A program made the position numbers and the translations under genes. Of a stretch of DNA of 34,159 nucleotides, positions 9,647 through 18,146 are shown piece after piece (the first letter of the stretch is position 1; every line of letters starts with the position of its first letter). Below the pieces are notes generated by a model that did no database searches, was not told the origin of the DNA, and saw only the letters and a list, made by a program, of their open reading frames with translations. This DNA comes from Phycisphaerales bacterium (GTDB lineage: Bacteria; Planctomycetota; Phycisphaerae; WQYP01), in the NCBI GenBank assembly GCA_013044165.1, contig JABEVB010000251.1, positions 1-34,159 on the forward strand, read 5' to 3'.

Positions 9647-10540
9647 CTAAGGATGCTGCATCGTACGCCGCCAATAAAATTGGTAGTAAGGTCCGCCATT
9701 GTTCTGTACGTTGCCGCCGTTATCCCATGGCAACCAATCAACATGGCCATCATTATAGAGTTCGTTGCCACCCGCAATGGCTCCGGTGGGAGTAAAGTGT
9801 GCACTGGGGCTGGCACTCCAGCCGCTGATGATATCGCTAGCAAGTGCCCAAGTCGGATTGCTGGCGGTAGAGAGCGGTGAATCAACTTGGCCATCCAGTT
9901 CACCGCTACCCGTCGGCCCGGGCCACCAGTAACTGCCGCCAAGGTAAAAGTAACCGATCTCCGCATAATAATACTGCGGTTGTGGCGGGCCTCGATAGAG
10001 CGGTCCTCCGCTGTGTTCGTAATAACCCGATTCGTTCGCCCAGTAAGTGTCGCGGTATAAAACAGAATAACCGCTGGAGAAGCTATTGAAAGGGATGGCT
10101 GTAGAGTTAATGTTGGTAGTGGGTGCAGGAACCGCAAACTCCGGACATGATAATATGTAGGCTGGCTCAGGCATTGGGTCGGTGGCCAGCTTGGGCTCCG
10201 TCATGACGCCCATGAGATCAAGCATCGCATTGAATTCTGCGCCAGGTAAGGAGTTTTCCTGAGGCCCATAGCCGCCTTGCATATAGTTTTCGGCCGTTAT
10301 CTCCGCTCCGTTGGAGCTGCGCTGTGCGGGGTAGGTTGCGTATTCGCTGCAATATTCAAAGAGCGTCTGGCCAAACTCACGCAAATTGCTGGCACATACC
10401 GTGCGTTTGGCAAGCTCACGTGCGGCCGCCAGCGCCGGCAGCAACAGTGCAATCAAGATAGCGATGATCGAAATGACCACCAGCAATTCCACCAGCGTAA
10501 ATGCGAGCGCCCGTTTGCCTGTGTTGAAGCGTCTAGACAT
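9647..10540 (-). CDS. Prepilin-like protein with N-terminal methylation motif (H-X9-DG type)
   Basis: A 297-residue type II secretion/pilin-like protein. The N-terminus has a short basic leader, then [16 protein letters not shown], the class III prepilin signal and hydrophobic helix. Residue -1 to the cleavage site is Ala (RALA then FTLVE) instead of the usual Gly, which may alter processing. The body is rich in Tyr, Gly, Pro and Ser, and the C-terminus has [10 protein letters not shown], the H-X9-DG-type motif that marks the planctomycete pseudopilin family (DUF1559-like). ATG 10540 is taken as start; an in-frame GTG lies one codon earlier. It sits between the PEP-CTERM gene (a terminator lies between them) and the GH2 gene, whose starts face the same way. 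A surface or secretion role alongside the glycosidase is inferred. Confidence 0.88.
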   Translation of the reverse strand: MSRRFNTGKRALAFTLVELLVVISIIAILIALLLPALAAARELAKRTVCASNLREFGQTLFEYCSEYATYPAQRSSNGAEITAENYMQGGYGPQENSLPGAEFNAMLDLMGVMTEPKLATDPMPEPAYILSCPEFAVPAPTTNINSTAIPFNSFSSGYSVLYRDTYWANESGYYEHSGGPLYRGPPQPQYYYAEIGYFYLGGSYWWPGPTGSGELDGQVDSPLSTASNPTWALASDIISGWSASPSAHFTPTGAIAGGNELYNDGHVDWLPWDNGGNVQNNGGPYYQFYWRRTMQHP

Positions 10541-10565
10541 CACGTGTCACCCCGCAAGCCGCCGC

Positions 10566-10609
10566 TTTAAAAAGTCCGGCGGCAGAGCCTCTTAAGGTCT
10601 GCCGCCGGA
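10566..10609 (-). terminator. Rho-independent terminator after the PEP-CTERM gene
   Basis: On the minus strand a perfect 12-base inverted repeat (10598-10609 with 10575-10586) with an 11-base loop is followed by CTTTTTAAA (10566-10574). It lies 35 bases past the PEP-CTERM stop and just before the prepilin gene, so the surface protein can be expressed at a different level from the genes downstream. Confidence 0.88.
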
Positions 10610-10643
10610 GACTCTGTTACCTCGCACACGGGACACGCCGGCT

Positions 10644-11468
10644 TTACACAGTGTTCCCTTTACGCCGCGACGCGATAAGCAAGCCCATTGCCCCGGCCGC
10701 AAACATGCCCATCGTTGCAGGCTCAGGAACAGCCGTTGTGTCTACAATCTGAAGCCCGGCGATGCCAGAGTTATTGCCGCTGAGAGCGACGCCTTCCGGA
10801 GTCAGCGTGAGCGTAAAGCTGCTGCCGCTTAGGCCGGTGAATACGGCGTAGTCAGCAAGATCGCTGGAACTGGCAACACCCGGATCGGTCGTTGTTGTGG
10901 TCTGCCGGTATGGGCTGGGGCTGTAGTCAGCACTCACCGGCCCAATTGCCGTGTAATAATATTTTGTTGAGCCAATGCTGACATTGCCAAAAGCGGCGTT
11001 GGTGTTAGTGTTCAGGTGATCTGAGTTGAAGTACGCGATCACTTCGTACGAGGAATAGGTAAGCCCAGACACCGTAATCGTGGCAGGCGTTACCGTGTGG
11101 TTAGAACCCGTGTTGTGATTCGAATCGAGATAGCCATTGAGCAATTGCAAGTCGGCATTACTTTGCGAACTGCCAAAGGTGCCCCAGGTATCTGGGCCGC
11201 TCCAAGTTGCGGTTGCAGTTGTCGCAGCGCCGGTGCTGTCATGGAATGCCGATGACGGCGAAGTCTGCGAGTTGCCGCTCAAATCGTTCCAGTTGTCTTG
11301 AGCTACCACACCCGCGGTAAGGCCCGGCGGAGTCGCATCCAGATTGTATGGCCCACCATTGCCTCCTGATAAGTTCAGCCCGATGGAATTAGCATGTGCC
11401 ACACCACCGACGGCCACTGCGCTACACGCGGCCAAAACCGCCACGGCTACCTTACGATCTAACCACAT
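10644..11468 (-). CDS. PEP-CTERM-anchored secreted surface protein
   Basis: A 274-residue exported protein of unknown ligand. It opens with a signal peptide (MWLDRKVAVAVLAACSAVAV, cut probably after AHA) and ends with a PEP-CTERM sorting tag: VPEPA at about 247-251, a hydrophobic helix and the basic tail SRRKG. In bacteria with exosortase this tag is recognised and replaced during export, usually alongside exopolysaccharide production. The middle is a Ser/Thr/Asn/Gly-rich beta-type domain with runs of Thr. ATG 11468 has an excellent GGAGG site at 11476-11480. A 340-base leader region with hairpins separates it from the repeats that precede the divergent sigma gene. No exosortase gene is in the window. 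Confidence 0.9.
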   Translation of the reverse strand: MWLDRKVAVAVLAACSAVAVGGVAHANSIGLNLSGGNGGPYNLDATPPGLTAGVVAQDNWNDLSGNSQTSPSSAFHDSTGAATTATATWSGPDTWGTFGSSQSNADLQLLNGYLDSNHNTGSNHTVTPATITVSGLTYSSYEVIAYFNSDHLNTNTNAAFGNVSIGSTKYYYTAIGPVSADYSPSPYRQTTTTTDPGVASSSDLADYAVFTGLSGSSFTLTLTPEGVALSGNNSGIAGLQIVDTTAVPEPATMGMFAAGAMGLLIASRRKGNTV

Positions 11469-12010
11469 AGAAATACCTCCATAACGCTAAGCCCCTCTCC
11501 GAAAAATCAGAGCCTCGCACTTGCCAAGTGCCGCCACCAAAGCAGCACGGGCCATCACTACTTCAACGAAGGGGAACACCCCCCTCGCATGTTCGGACTT
11601 GGCCGAGGCTCGGTTAGAACCGAGCCATATCCTTGGGGCGAAAAACCAGCTCCAACGCGCTAGAGCCATGGCAGAACCCCGACAATGGCCATACGGGCCA
11701 TAGCGGCTGGCAGTGCGCTGGCGTATTGGCCATCATTGGGCAGCCCCGCCTCTATCAGCAGACGCGCGGATAGGCAAAATCTCTACACACAAAATCTCTA
11801 ATTTTCGGCTTTTTCATCAGGACGCTGTAAAGATTTCGGGTTTTTTGGCGTCGGTTATTAGGAGATCACATAAAGGACGGGCACTATGAGCCGGTCCGGG
11901 CGACTGCCGGGCCAACCCATCTGTTGCCGCTCCCTTGCAATTGTCGTAGCCTGTTGGCCGACCTAAAGAGGGATCGCTAGAGTTGTTCCTGCTGCGAAAG
12001 GAAATGTGCA
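11469..12010. other. Divergent intergenic region with hairpins and a direct repeat
   Basis: No convincing gene lies between the divergent PEP-CTERM and sigma-factor genes. It holds a hairpin at 11607-11626 (GGCTCGGT and ACCGAGCC arms), a second palindrome GCACTTG-C-CAAGTGC at 11517-11531, and a perfect 11-base direct repeat at 11775-11785 and 11790-11800. The hairpins lie in what would be the leader of the minus-strand surface-gene transcript; the repeat lies further up, where promoters and operators for both directions would be expected. I did not match any known riboswitch. Confidence 0.6.
11775..11800. repeat. 11-base direct repeat, possible operator
   Basis: CAAAATCTCTA occurs at 11775-11785 and again at 11790-11800, a 15-base period in an AT-rich patch of a GC-rich region. 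Paired direct repeats in a divergent promoter region are typical of regulator binding or of tandem -35 elements. The bound factor, possibly the adjacent sigma factor's target or an unlinked regulator, is unknown. Confidence 0.5.
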
Positions 12011-12532
12011 ATGCCGATTAGCCAGGATATGCTTGTGCGAGTAATTGTCCGGGATCACGACAAGCTTTATACGCTCTGCTGGGCCATCCTGCGCGATGAC
12101 AATCTTGCGGAGGATGTTTTACAGGACATATGTGCGCTGGCCGTGCAAAAACGTGAAGGCATCGCCAACGAAGATCACCTTACCGGCTGGCTGCGGGTGG
12201 CCGCGCGGCGGCAGGCTCTTGCGGCTTTGCGCAGCCGTTCGCACGAGCCAATCTTGTTTGACCAAGCCCTTCTGGACCTTCTCGAAACAAGCTGGCGAAG
12301 CTGGGACCAGCGTGTGGGGGATTCGCTACGCGAGGCCCTGCGCTACTGCCTTGGCAAGCTTGACGCCCGCGGCCGAGACCTGATGAGCATGCGGTACGAA
12401 CTGGGCCTTAAGTCCCGGCAAATAGCCGAGCAGCTCGGCTGCAAGGTCGAAACAGTATATATGGCCACCCTGCGCACCCATGCCAAGTTGCGGGACTGCG
12501 TACGTGCCAAACTGGAGGCCGCCGAGCAGTAA
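12011..12532 (+). CDS. ECF-type RNA polymerase sigma factor (Rhodopirellula/Verrucomicrobium family)
   Basis: A 173-residue alternative sigma factor that would direct RNA polymerase to its own promoter set. Region 2 (about 14-75) includes AEDVLQDICALAVQKREGI and the DNA-melting tract ending in AARRQALAALR; region 4 (about 112-165) has the helix-turn-helix SRQIAEQLGCKVETVYMATLR. Start ATG 12011 has AAGGA eight bases before it. The FecR-like gene begins 23 bases downstream, so the two form an operon: the membrane protein is the likely partner or regulator of this sigma factor. Divergent from the PEP-CTERM/prepilin/GH2 genes, which are the natural candidate targets. Confidence 0.9.
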   Translation: MPISQDMLVRVIVRDHDKLYTLCWAILRDDNLAEDVLQDICALAVQKREGIANEDHLTGWLRVAARRQALAALRSRSHEPILFDQALLDLLETSWRSWDQRVGDSLREALRYCLGKLDARGRDLMSMRYELGLKSRQIAEQLGCKVETVYMATLRTHAKLRDCVRAKLEAAEQ

Positions 12533-12555
12533 CGGCCGCCAGAGGAATATCTGAT

Positions 12556-14103
12556 ATGGAACCACATTCCACGCCCCTAACGCAGGTTGATGATGCCGAA
12601 TTTTCGCGGCTGACCACGCTCTTTATTGAAAACGACCTTTCCGCAGCGGACATCGGAAGATTACGCGCCATCCTGATGGAAAATGACGCACGCCGCACTG
12701 AGTTCGCCGACTTTACCATCGTCCGCTGTGTGGCAAAACACCTCTTTAAAAGTGGCGGGCCAGAGGTAAAGGCGCCGGTCACTTCGGCGGGGCATCGTGC
12801 ATTGAGACTTACTCCACTGCTGCTCGTGTGGGCCCTGGCCGCCATGGTGGCTTTTGGGCTTTTTCTGGCCCAGTGGTTCTACACGAAGCCAGCCCCTACG
12901 ACGGCCGGGCAAACGGATGGTCTTGTCATGCGACAGGTCGGCGCACAGTGGGCGACGGCGCCGCGCCGCCATCGCGTGGTTGCGGGGGTTGTGTACCGGT
13001 TAAATGCCGGCTTCGCCCAGATTAGGCTTCAATCGGGCGTGCAACTGCTGATCAATGGGCCAGCGCGGTTCAAATTAAGCGCACATCGAGAAATGTTCCT
13101 CGATGCCGGTCGAGTCGTCGCCAAAGCTCATGGCGGACGCTTTACCATTAAAACTCCATCAGCCGTAATCAAAGACCTGGGTACATGGTTTGCGGTGTGG
13201 CAACGTCAGCGAGCGAACACGGTGGTCGGCGTTTACGAGGGACGTGTTCTCGTTGCATCCGCCGCACCTGGCGCAATGGCCCGCGCTCATTTGCTTACCA
13301 CGGGACAGGCATCCGAGGTGTCGACTGCTGGTGTGCGGCCAGTCGCAGCCAGTGCGTGGACACAGTATTTCGCTCAGAGCATTGATCCCAAATCGCAAAC
13401 ATTGAGCGTTGCGGATTTGCTGTGTGGCGGAAACGGCCTGACAAACCATGCAGGCTGCGGCATTGACGTCGCTACGGGTGTGGTTGGGCATCTTCCACAA
13501 ATCGCGCGCTACCAGAGCGACGGATTATTTCACCGCATAAACAGCATACCCGCACTGGACGGCTCTTTTGTGCCGCAAGGCAACTTACCGATCAAAATTG
13601 ATTCGGCCGGCAATCGCTGTACGTTTGCCAGCGGTAGCAACCAAGGCTATTTCCTGCTGTGGTTGGGCGGAGCCTTTCCAAAACCAAGCTGGCCCAACGC
13701 GCAAGCCATGTCGCCCGTACTCGCGTCGGTGAACTATTCCGCCGTGGGCCATAGCATCATGTACCTGCACCCCAACAAAGGTATTACGATCAATCTTGAC
13801 GCCGTGCGCCGCATGTACCCCGCTGATCGCCTCACGAGTTTTCAAGCGATGCTCGGCGACACATACACGCCGAGGTCGCAACACATACCGAAGGCATCGG
13901 AGGCCAACTTCTGGATTCTCGTCAATGGCAAACGCCGCTTTGTAAAGCATGGATTAACTCCTGCCGCCAGCGCTGTGCCGTTGAGCCTACCATTGCGTCC
14001 AAGCGACCACTTTCTGACTATTGCCGATACCGCTGCGACCCGACACATCAGCCGCGACTGGATTATTCTCGGTGATCCTACACTTCAACTCGCCCCACGG
14101 TGA
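12556..14103 (+). CDS. FecR-family membrane protein with C-terminal NPCBM-like carbohydrate-binding domain
   Basis: A 515-residue transmembrane protein paired with the sigma factor. The cytoplasmic N-terminus (1-80; EFSRLTTLFIENDLSAAD) resembles anti-sigma/FecR leaders. A single membrane helix follows at about 85-108. The external FecR domain (about 125-265) has the family pattern around FTIKTPSAVIKDLGTWFAVW and VGVYEGRVLVA. The C-terminal third (about 390-515), with KGITINLDAVRR, FWILVNGKRRF and SRDWIILGDPTLQL, looks like the NPCBM/NEW2 carbohydrate-binding module that planctomycete FecR proteins often carry. Likely role, inferred: sense glycan outside the cell and adjust the sigma factor. 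No TonB receptor gene follows, so the classical FecIR/FecA arrangement is not shown here. Starts at ATG 12556; a weak GAGG lies upstream. Confidence 0.85.
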   Translation: MEPHSTPLTQVDDAEFSRLTTLFIENDLSAADIGRLRAILMENDARRTEFADFTIVRCVAKHLFKSGGPEVKAPVTSAGHRALRLTPLLLVWALAAMVAFGLFLAQWFYTKPAPTTAGQTDGLVMRQVGAQWATAPRRHRVVAGVVYRLNAGFAQIRLQSGVQLLINGPARFKLSAHREMFLDAGRVVAKAHGGRFTIKTPSAVIKDLGTWFAVWQRQRANTVVGVYEGRVLVASAAPGAMARAHLLTTGQASEVSTAGVRPVAASAWTQYFAQSIDPKSQTLSVADLLCGGNGLTNHAGCGIDVATGVVGHLPQIARYQSDGLFHRINSIPALDGSFVPQGNLPIKIDSAGNRCTFASGSNQGYFLLWLGGAFPKPSWPNAQAMSPVLASVNYSAVGHSIMYLHPNKGITINLDAVRRMYPADRLTSFQAMLGDTYTPRSQHIPKASEANFWILVNGKRRFVKHGLTPAASAVPLSLPLRPSDHFLTIADTAATRHISRDWIILGDPTLQLAPR

Positions 14104-14124
14104 AGAACGCTCTGGCCGGGTATT

Positions 14125-14664
14125 TCACTGGTCTATGGCCGCTTTGCGCTGTAGTACCTTGGATCGTATGGCCTGGGTCCGCAGATAAATCAAGTACGCC
14201 ACGATGGCAAGGTTGCCCGCAAGCAGTAGCACCTTTACCCAACTGGGCTTTTTAATAAGCTCAAACACTTCCACCGGCACCAACAAAAAGGTGTTCACGA
14301 TCACGAGGTATTCGGCCCAGGGTTTTTCAAAGTAAAGGCCAAAGCCCTCAACCATGAACATGGCGGCATACATAAAACTGCCCACGGCGAGCATCTCAAG
14401 CTGATGGGCATGAACATTTGCCAACCGATGAATCACACCATTAATAAAGTGGTTGTTCGGATCCATCCGGAAGTAGTTAACCCACTGCCGAAACGCTTTG
14501 GCGAGGTCCGCATTGCGAAAAACAATGGCCGTTACACCGGCGGTAGCCACGGCGGAAGCTTTAAGAAGCTTAAATATCGCAATGATCAGCAGCACTTTGT
14601 TATGGTGGCGGTGATGCGGTTTGGATTGCCCTGTGTATGGCGCAGTTGACGATTGGTTGTTCAT
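14125..14664 (-). CDS. DUF2127 family integral membrane protein
   Basis: A 179-residue membrane protein with four predicted helices (LLIIAIFKLLKASAVATAGV, LAVGSFMYAAMFMVEGFGLY, YLVIVNTFLLVPVEVFELI, LLLAGNLAIVAYLIYL), a pattern I associate with DUF2127, of unknown function. The frame opens upstream at 14766, but the start is ATG 14664: GGGGGAGG lies just before it. This ATG overlaps the stop of the SGNH gene as ATGA, so the two are translationally coupled. The N-terminal 25 residues are hydrophilic with HHRHH. Confidence 0.8.
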   Translation of the reverse strand: MNNQSSTAPYTGQSKPHHRHHNKVLLIIAIFKLLKASAVATAGVTAIVFRNADLAKAFRQWVNYFRMDPNNHFINGVIHRLANVHAHQLEMLAVGSFMYAAMFMVEGFGLYFEKPWAEYLVIVNTFLLVPVEVFELIKKPSWVKVLLLAGNLAIVAYLIYLRTQAIRSKVLQRKAAIDQ

Positions 14665-15338
14665 AGAGCCTCCCCCGGCGAAAGGCGGACAACCTCGCGG
14701 GCGATTTGAGTGGAAATCAGTTCCACCCCCATCGCGTTGGGGTGTACGCCATCGGCGGCGATCCAATGCGAACGAGGCACGCCCTGCGCTTCATACTCAT
14801 GCACCTTGCGTCGCAGGTCTACCAAAGGCAGGCTGCGGTGTACGGCCCAGTCGGCAAATGCCTGCTGATAAACAACGCGCCAGTGGTGCCGCAGAGCGAA
14901 TATCTCAGCGCCCGCATGATAAAAGAGCCTGTTGGCCCGTTCGTCAGGCTTATGCGGCGAAGATGGTATCGTCAGGCATGCCAGCAGCAATGCCTTGGGC
15001 GCCAGTTCGCGGCAGTCGGCGATAATTTCGTCCCATATTCGGATAAAGTTGTCCAGCCCTGCCTGTTGATCGCTGGAGTTATTGAATGCACAGGACTCGA
15101 GCACCAGCACATCAGGCTTTAAAATATTCAGCGGAGCCATACGCTCGCGGCCGTACCAGTATTCGTAGCGCAGGCGATACAGCACCAACTCGGCCCGGGT
15201 GGCGCCAATGCCATAATTAAATAATTCAAACTCGCGTCCGGGGGCCTCATTGGCCAGCGCCTGCGCCAGCGCACGCGGCGGACGGTGGAGGTATTCAGTC
15301 ATAGAATCGCCATACAGGCTTATGCGAATTGCCGCCAC
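14661..15338 (-). CDS. SGNH-fold (GDSL-like) hydrolase
   Basis: A 225-residue hydrolase of the SGNH superfamily, whose members act on acyl, acetyl or sugar ester bonds. Block I GDSMTE (nucleophile Ser in GDS) opens the protein, the block III Asn may be in CAFNNSSD, and the block V Asp/His pair is in DGVHPNAMG. No signal peptide, so probably cytoplasmic. The start is GTG 15338, with GGAG (15346-15349) upstream. It lies 32 bases after rex and overlaps the DUF2127 gene by the ATGA quartet, making the middle of a three-gene operon. Possible role, inferred: lipid or acetylated-sugar ester hydrolysis. Confidence 0.85.
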   Translation of the reverse strand: MAAIRISLYGDSMTEYLHRPPRALAQALANEAPGREFELFNYGIGATRAELVLYRLRYEYWYGRERMAPLNILKPDVLVLESCAFNNSSDQQAGLDNFIRIWDEIIADCRELAPKALLLACLTIPSSPHKPDERANRLFYHAGAEIFALRHHWRVVYQQAFADWAVHRSLPLVDLRRKVHEYEAQGVPRSHWIAADGVHPNAMGVELISTQIAREVVRLSPGEAL

Positions 15339-15370
15339 GAAACACTCCGAACATCACAGGTACTTTGGTT

Positions 15371-16024
15371 TTACGACAGCCCAAACGGTTCCGCCAAGCG
15401 CCCCAGGCTCATGCGGAATGAAAGCTGCTCAAGCTGCAAGGCCAGATCTACGCTTTGCACGACAACATCCGCGGGCACGTTAAGCGACACGGGCGCAAAA
15501 TTAAGAATGCCACGTATGCCCGCTGCGGCCATCTGTGCGGCAACATCCTGGGCCGCTTCGGGCGGCACCGCCACAATGGCCATGCGAATTTGCTTTTCCT
15601 GTACCGTTTGCGGCAACGCCGCCATAGGCTGAATTTCGAGTTCGCCAAATTTGCGGCCCACTTTGGCCGCATCGGTATCGAACACCGCCGCAAGGCGAAA
15701 GCCTTTGCGCAAAAATCCACGATAAGTTGTCAGAGCGCGGCCGAGGTTGCCCACGCCCACCAAGGCCACGTCCCAGACTTTGTCGGTGCCGAGGATTTTT
15801 CGCAGTTGACTTATCAATTCCTCCACCCGATAGCCAATTCCGGGATGACCAAACTGTCCAAAATAGGCCAAATCGCGCCGTACCTGCGCATCGGTGTAGC
15901 CGAGTGATTCGCCAAGTTGGCGGCTGCTGATGGTATGCCGATCCAGCCGCTGCAGCGTCTCGAGTTGCCGCAGGTAAAAGCTAAGGCGATGAACGGCAGG
16001 GCTGGGTATGTCGTCGGATTTCAT
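15371..16024 (-). CDS. rex: Redox-sensing transcriptional repressor Rex
   Basis: Rex represses fermentation and alternative respiration genes when NADH/NAD+ is low and lets go of DNA when NADH is high. The frame opens at 16456, but I start at ATG 16024, giving 217 residues, the usual Rex length; the longer N-terminus is not Rex-like. Residues 1-80 form the winged helix, with TISSRQLGESLGYTDAQVRRD and FGQFGHPGIGY typical of Rex. The Rossmann region has GVGNLGRAL and FDTD. The C-terminal helix has LQLEQLSFRM. The ribosome site is weak. First gene of an operon with SGNH hydrolase and DUF2127, divergent from the secreted protein at 16263. Confidence 0.95.
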   Translation of the reverse strand: MKSDDIPSPAVHRLSFYLRQLETLQRLDRHTISSRQLGESLGYTDAQVRRDLAYFGQFGHPGIGYRVEELISQLRKILGTDKVWDVALVGVGNLGRALTTYRGFLRKGFRLAAVFDTDAAKVGRKFGELEIQPMAALPQTVQEKQIRMAIVAVPPEAAQDVAAQMAAAGIRGILNFAPVSLNVPADVVVQSVDLALQLEQLSFRMSLGRLAEPFGLS

Positions 16025-16145
16025 GGCGGCAGGTTCCAAGGCAAGGCCCAGGCGCAGCGCCGGGGCGATGGCAATAGTGTAATCAAGCCCTCGCGGCAGA
16101 CGAAATGTACGTTGCCTTACGCCATGGGTCAAGCATTGGGCAGTG

Positions 16146-16183
16146 TTTACACGTACGGCTCCGGGCATGTTACAATTCGAATT
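16146..16183 (+). promoter_or_regulatory. Promoter and palindrome upstream of the 16263 gene
   Basis: TTTACA (16146-16151) and TACAAT (16171-16176) are separated by 19 bases, a little long. The perfect palindrome AATTCGAATT (16174-16183) overlaps the -10. It resembles an operator, but differs from the Rex consensus (TTGTGAA-type arms), so control by Rex is uncertain. Confidence 0.35.
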
Positions 16184-16262
16184 ATCGGATGTTGGTGGCG
16201 ACAGCTTGCTGAAACGTTGTAGGCTTGGCGGTTCGCCCCCACAAGTTGTGTTGGAGACACCC

Positions 16263-18107
16263 ATGAAGCGCAGCACCATTAATGGTTTGCATTGGATGAG
16301 AAAATCGGTTCGCTGGATGACGGCAGCGGCCGCGGCACTATCGCTGGTGGCAGGTGCTGCTGGCAGCGTCCATGCGGCCGCACCTGATGTGCTGTCGCAG
16401 GTGCCCGGCGATGCAATGGGGTTTGTGGTACTCAACAACCTGCAGGGATTCAGCAAGAAGATTCAACACATTGAATCACGCCTGCAGATACCAAGCTCCG
16501 CCAATCCGCTTAGCACTATGGAGATGCAAGTCGGCATTGATGGCGGCCTCGACCCGCACGGCTCGATGGCGATGGTCTTTTTGCGTGCACCCGCTGGCTT
16601 TGCGCAGCGTCACCCCGGCCAACCCGCCGCCGTGATCTTGCTGCCCGGCACCGACACAAAAACCATGTTCGCCCAGGACAACCCGTCTGTGCCGGCCAAC
16701 GGCGTCATCACCTTCACGGACCCCAGCGGCACCACCAATTATGCCACCGTGCACGGCAGCTACACGGCTGTGGCGCAAAGTAAGGCGGTACTCAGCGAGT
16801 ATCTAGCTGCAACAACCTGGGGCATGCCCATAGAAACATCACCCCACACGCTGGCTGCACTGCATACAGATGACATTGCCGCATACCTTAACAGTGCAGT
16901 CGCCCACCCCCTGGCCGAAAAGCAGCTCGAATCTATACGCACCAAAATGGATCAATCCGGTCAGCAGGCTCAACAAATTGTTGCTGGTGATATGGCCATA
17001 AGCCTCGCAGAAGATTTGCTTGCCCAGACACACGCGATGATGCTGGGGCTTAACATGGATGATAGCGGTATTGCGCTTAACGGCCATTTAGATATCGTGG
17101 CAGGGAGTCCTCTGGCCCAGGCGCTGACCTCCGGCAAGCCGCTGGGGCCCAAACCGTTTATGGGTCTGCCCGCCGGCGATAATCTCGGCCTGTTCAGCTA
17201 CAATGGCAGTACGGCTCCGATCGTGGGGCTTCTTCGTACCGCACTTACCGAGGGAGCTGCGAAAAATCCACAATCCAATCAGCCAGATTACCAGTTGGCG
17301 CTCAAGAACGCCCGCGGAAGATTTAAACATGTTTATGCGGGTGCGATGGCAACCGCGTCGGTACTGCTGGCCCCTCGCGGGGACGAGCCGATTTTAAGGT
17401 TGCTGGCTGTTACGCAGAGCCAGTCTGCACAAGCCATAGAACATCAGACTTTGGAAGGTCTTAAAACCTCGCTGGGACAAATTGTGGCCAATCCCGGCAT
17501 TGCTGATGCGGGCCTTAAGGCCACTTATGCCGAAAACCCCGATGCGTTTGAACTCGCGGATGGCACTCATGTAGCGAGCGCCACGGTTAACCTTGAGCCA
17601 ACCCGCAAGGCGCTCTCACCGGTAATGCAGCACGTGCGGCAGATGATGCTTAAGGGTGAGCGAATGATGTGGCTTGGTAACCATGGCGCTGAAATCAATA
17701 TGGCCCCCGTAGGCCAATCGCTGATCTCCGGCCTTAACGTAAGCCACAAGAAATTTTCTCAAACCGCCGCGGATCTAAAGGCCGGGACCGATACCATCAG
17801 CAGCGAGAAAGATGTCATTACCGCAGGCAAACATCTGTTGCCCAACCCATCCGCGGTCGCCTACCTGCCCATTGATCGCTGGATTATTGTAGCGTTGGAT
17901 AAATTACGTGCGATGAATGGCTTTCCGCCAGGCGGACCGCAACCCGTAACCGCCACGCCGGCCAGCATCAGTGCCGCCGCGAGCGGCAATTCGGCGAACG
18001 TCCGCTTCTTCCTCCCGGAGGACCAGCTTGAAAGCATCGTCACGCAGGGCAAGCAGGTTTTCCCGCTCATTATGATGATGGAGATGAACGCGCAGCAGGG
18101 CGGCTGA
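16263..18107 (+). CDS. Large secreted protein of unknown function (DUF3352-like region)
   Basis: A 614-residue exported protein. ATG 16263 is chosen because GGAG lies ten bases upstream and a signal peptide follows (basic, then MTAAAAALSLVAG, probable cut after SVHA near residue 38). The body starts with PDVLSQVPGDAMGFVVLNNL, which resembles the opening of DUF3352-like proteins that begin with protein-stability repeats. It contains alternating amphipathic helices and strands, an acidic C-terminal tail with MMMMEMNAQQGG-like runs, and no catalytic motif I can name. Ends before a perfect bidirectional terminator. I did not find a specific function. Confidence 0.8.
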   Translation: MKRSTINGLHWMRKSVRWMTAAAAALSLVAGAAGSVHAAAPDVLSQVPGDAMGFVVLNNLQGFSKKIQHIESRLQIPSSANPLSTMEMQVGIDGGLDPHGSMAMVFLRAPAGFAQRHPGQPAAVILLPGTDTKTMFAQDNPSVPANGVITFTDPSGTTNYATVHGSYTAVAQSKAVLSEYLAATTWGMPIETSPHTLAALHTDDIAAYLNSAVAHPLAEKQLESIRTKMDQSGQQAQQIVAGDMAISLAEDLLAQTHAMMLGLNMDDSGIALNGHLDIVAGSPLAQALTSGKPLGPKPFMGLPAGDNLGLFSYNGSTAPIVGLLRTALTEGAAKNPQSNQPDYQLALKNARGRFKHVYAGAMATASVLLAPRGDEPILRLLAVTQSQSAQAIEHQTLEGLKTSLGQIVANPGIADAGLKATYAENPDAFELADGTHVASATVNLEPTRKALSPVMQHVRQMMLKGERMMWLGNHGAEINMAPVGQSLISGLNVSHKKFSQTAADLKAGTDTISSEKDVITAGKHLLPNPSAVAYLPIDRWIIVALDKLRAMNGFPPGGPQPVTATPASISAAASGNSANVRFFLPEDQLESIVTQGKQVFPLIMMMEMNAQQGG

Positions 18108-18146
18108 TTCAGATGGGGCAAAACTACTTGCCGACGCAAAGCATAC

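Noticed and set aside
11487-11669. 60-codon minus-strand frame before the PEP-CTERM gene
   Set aside because: Contains hairpin arms, has no ribosome site or homology and lies in the likely leader.
11595-11720. Possible known riboswitch
   Set aside because: I compared it with cyclic di-GMP, glycine, cobalamin and SAM patterns from memory and found no conserved core.
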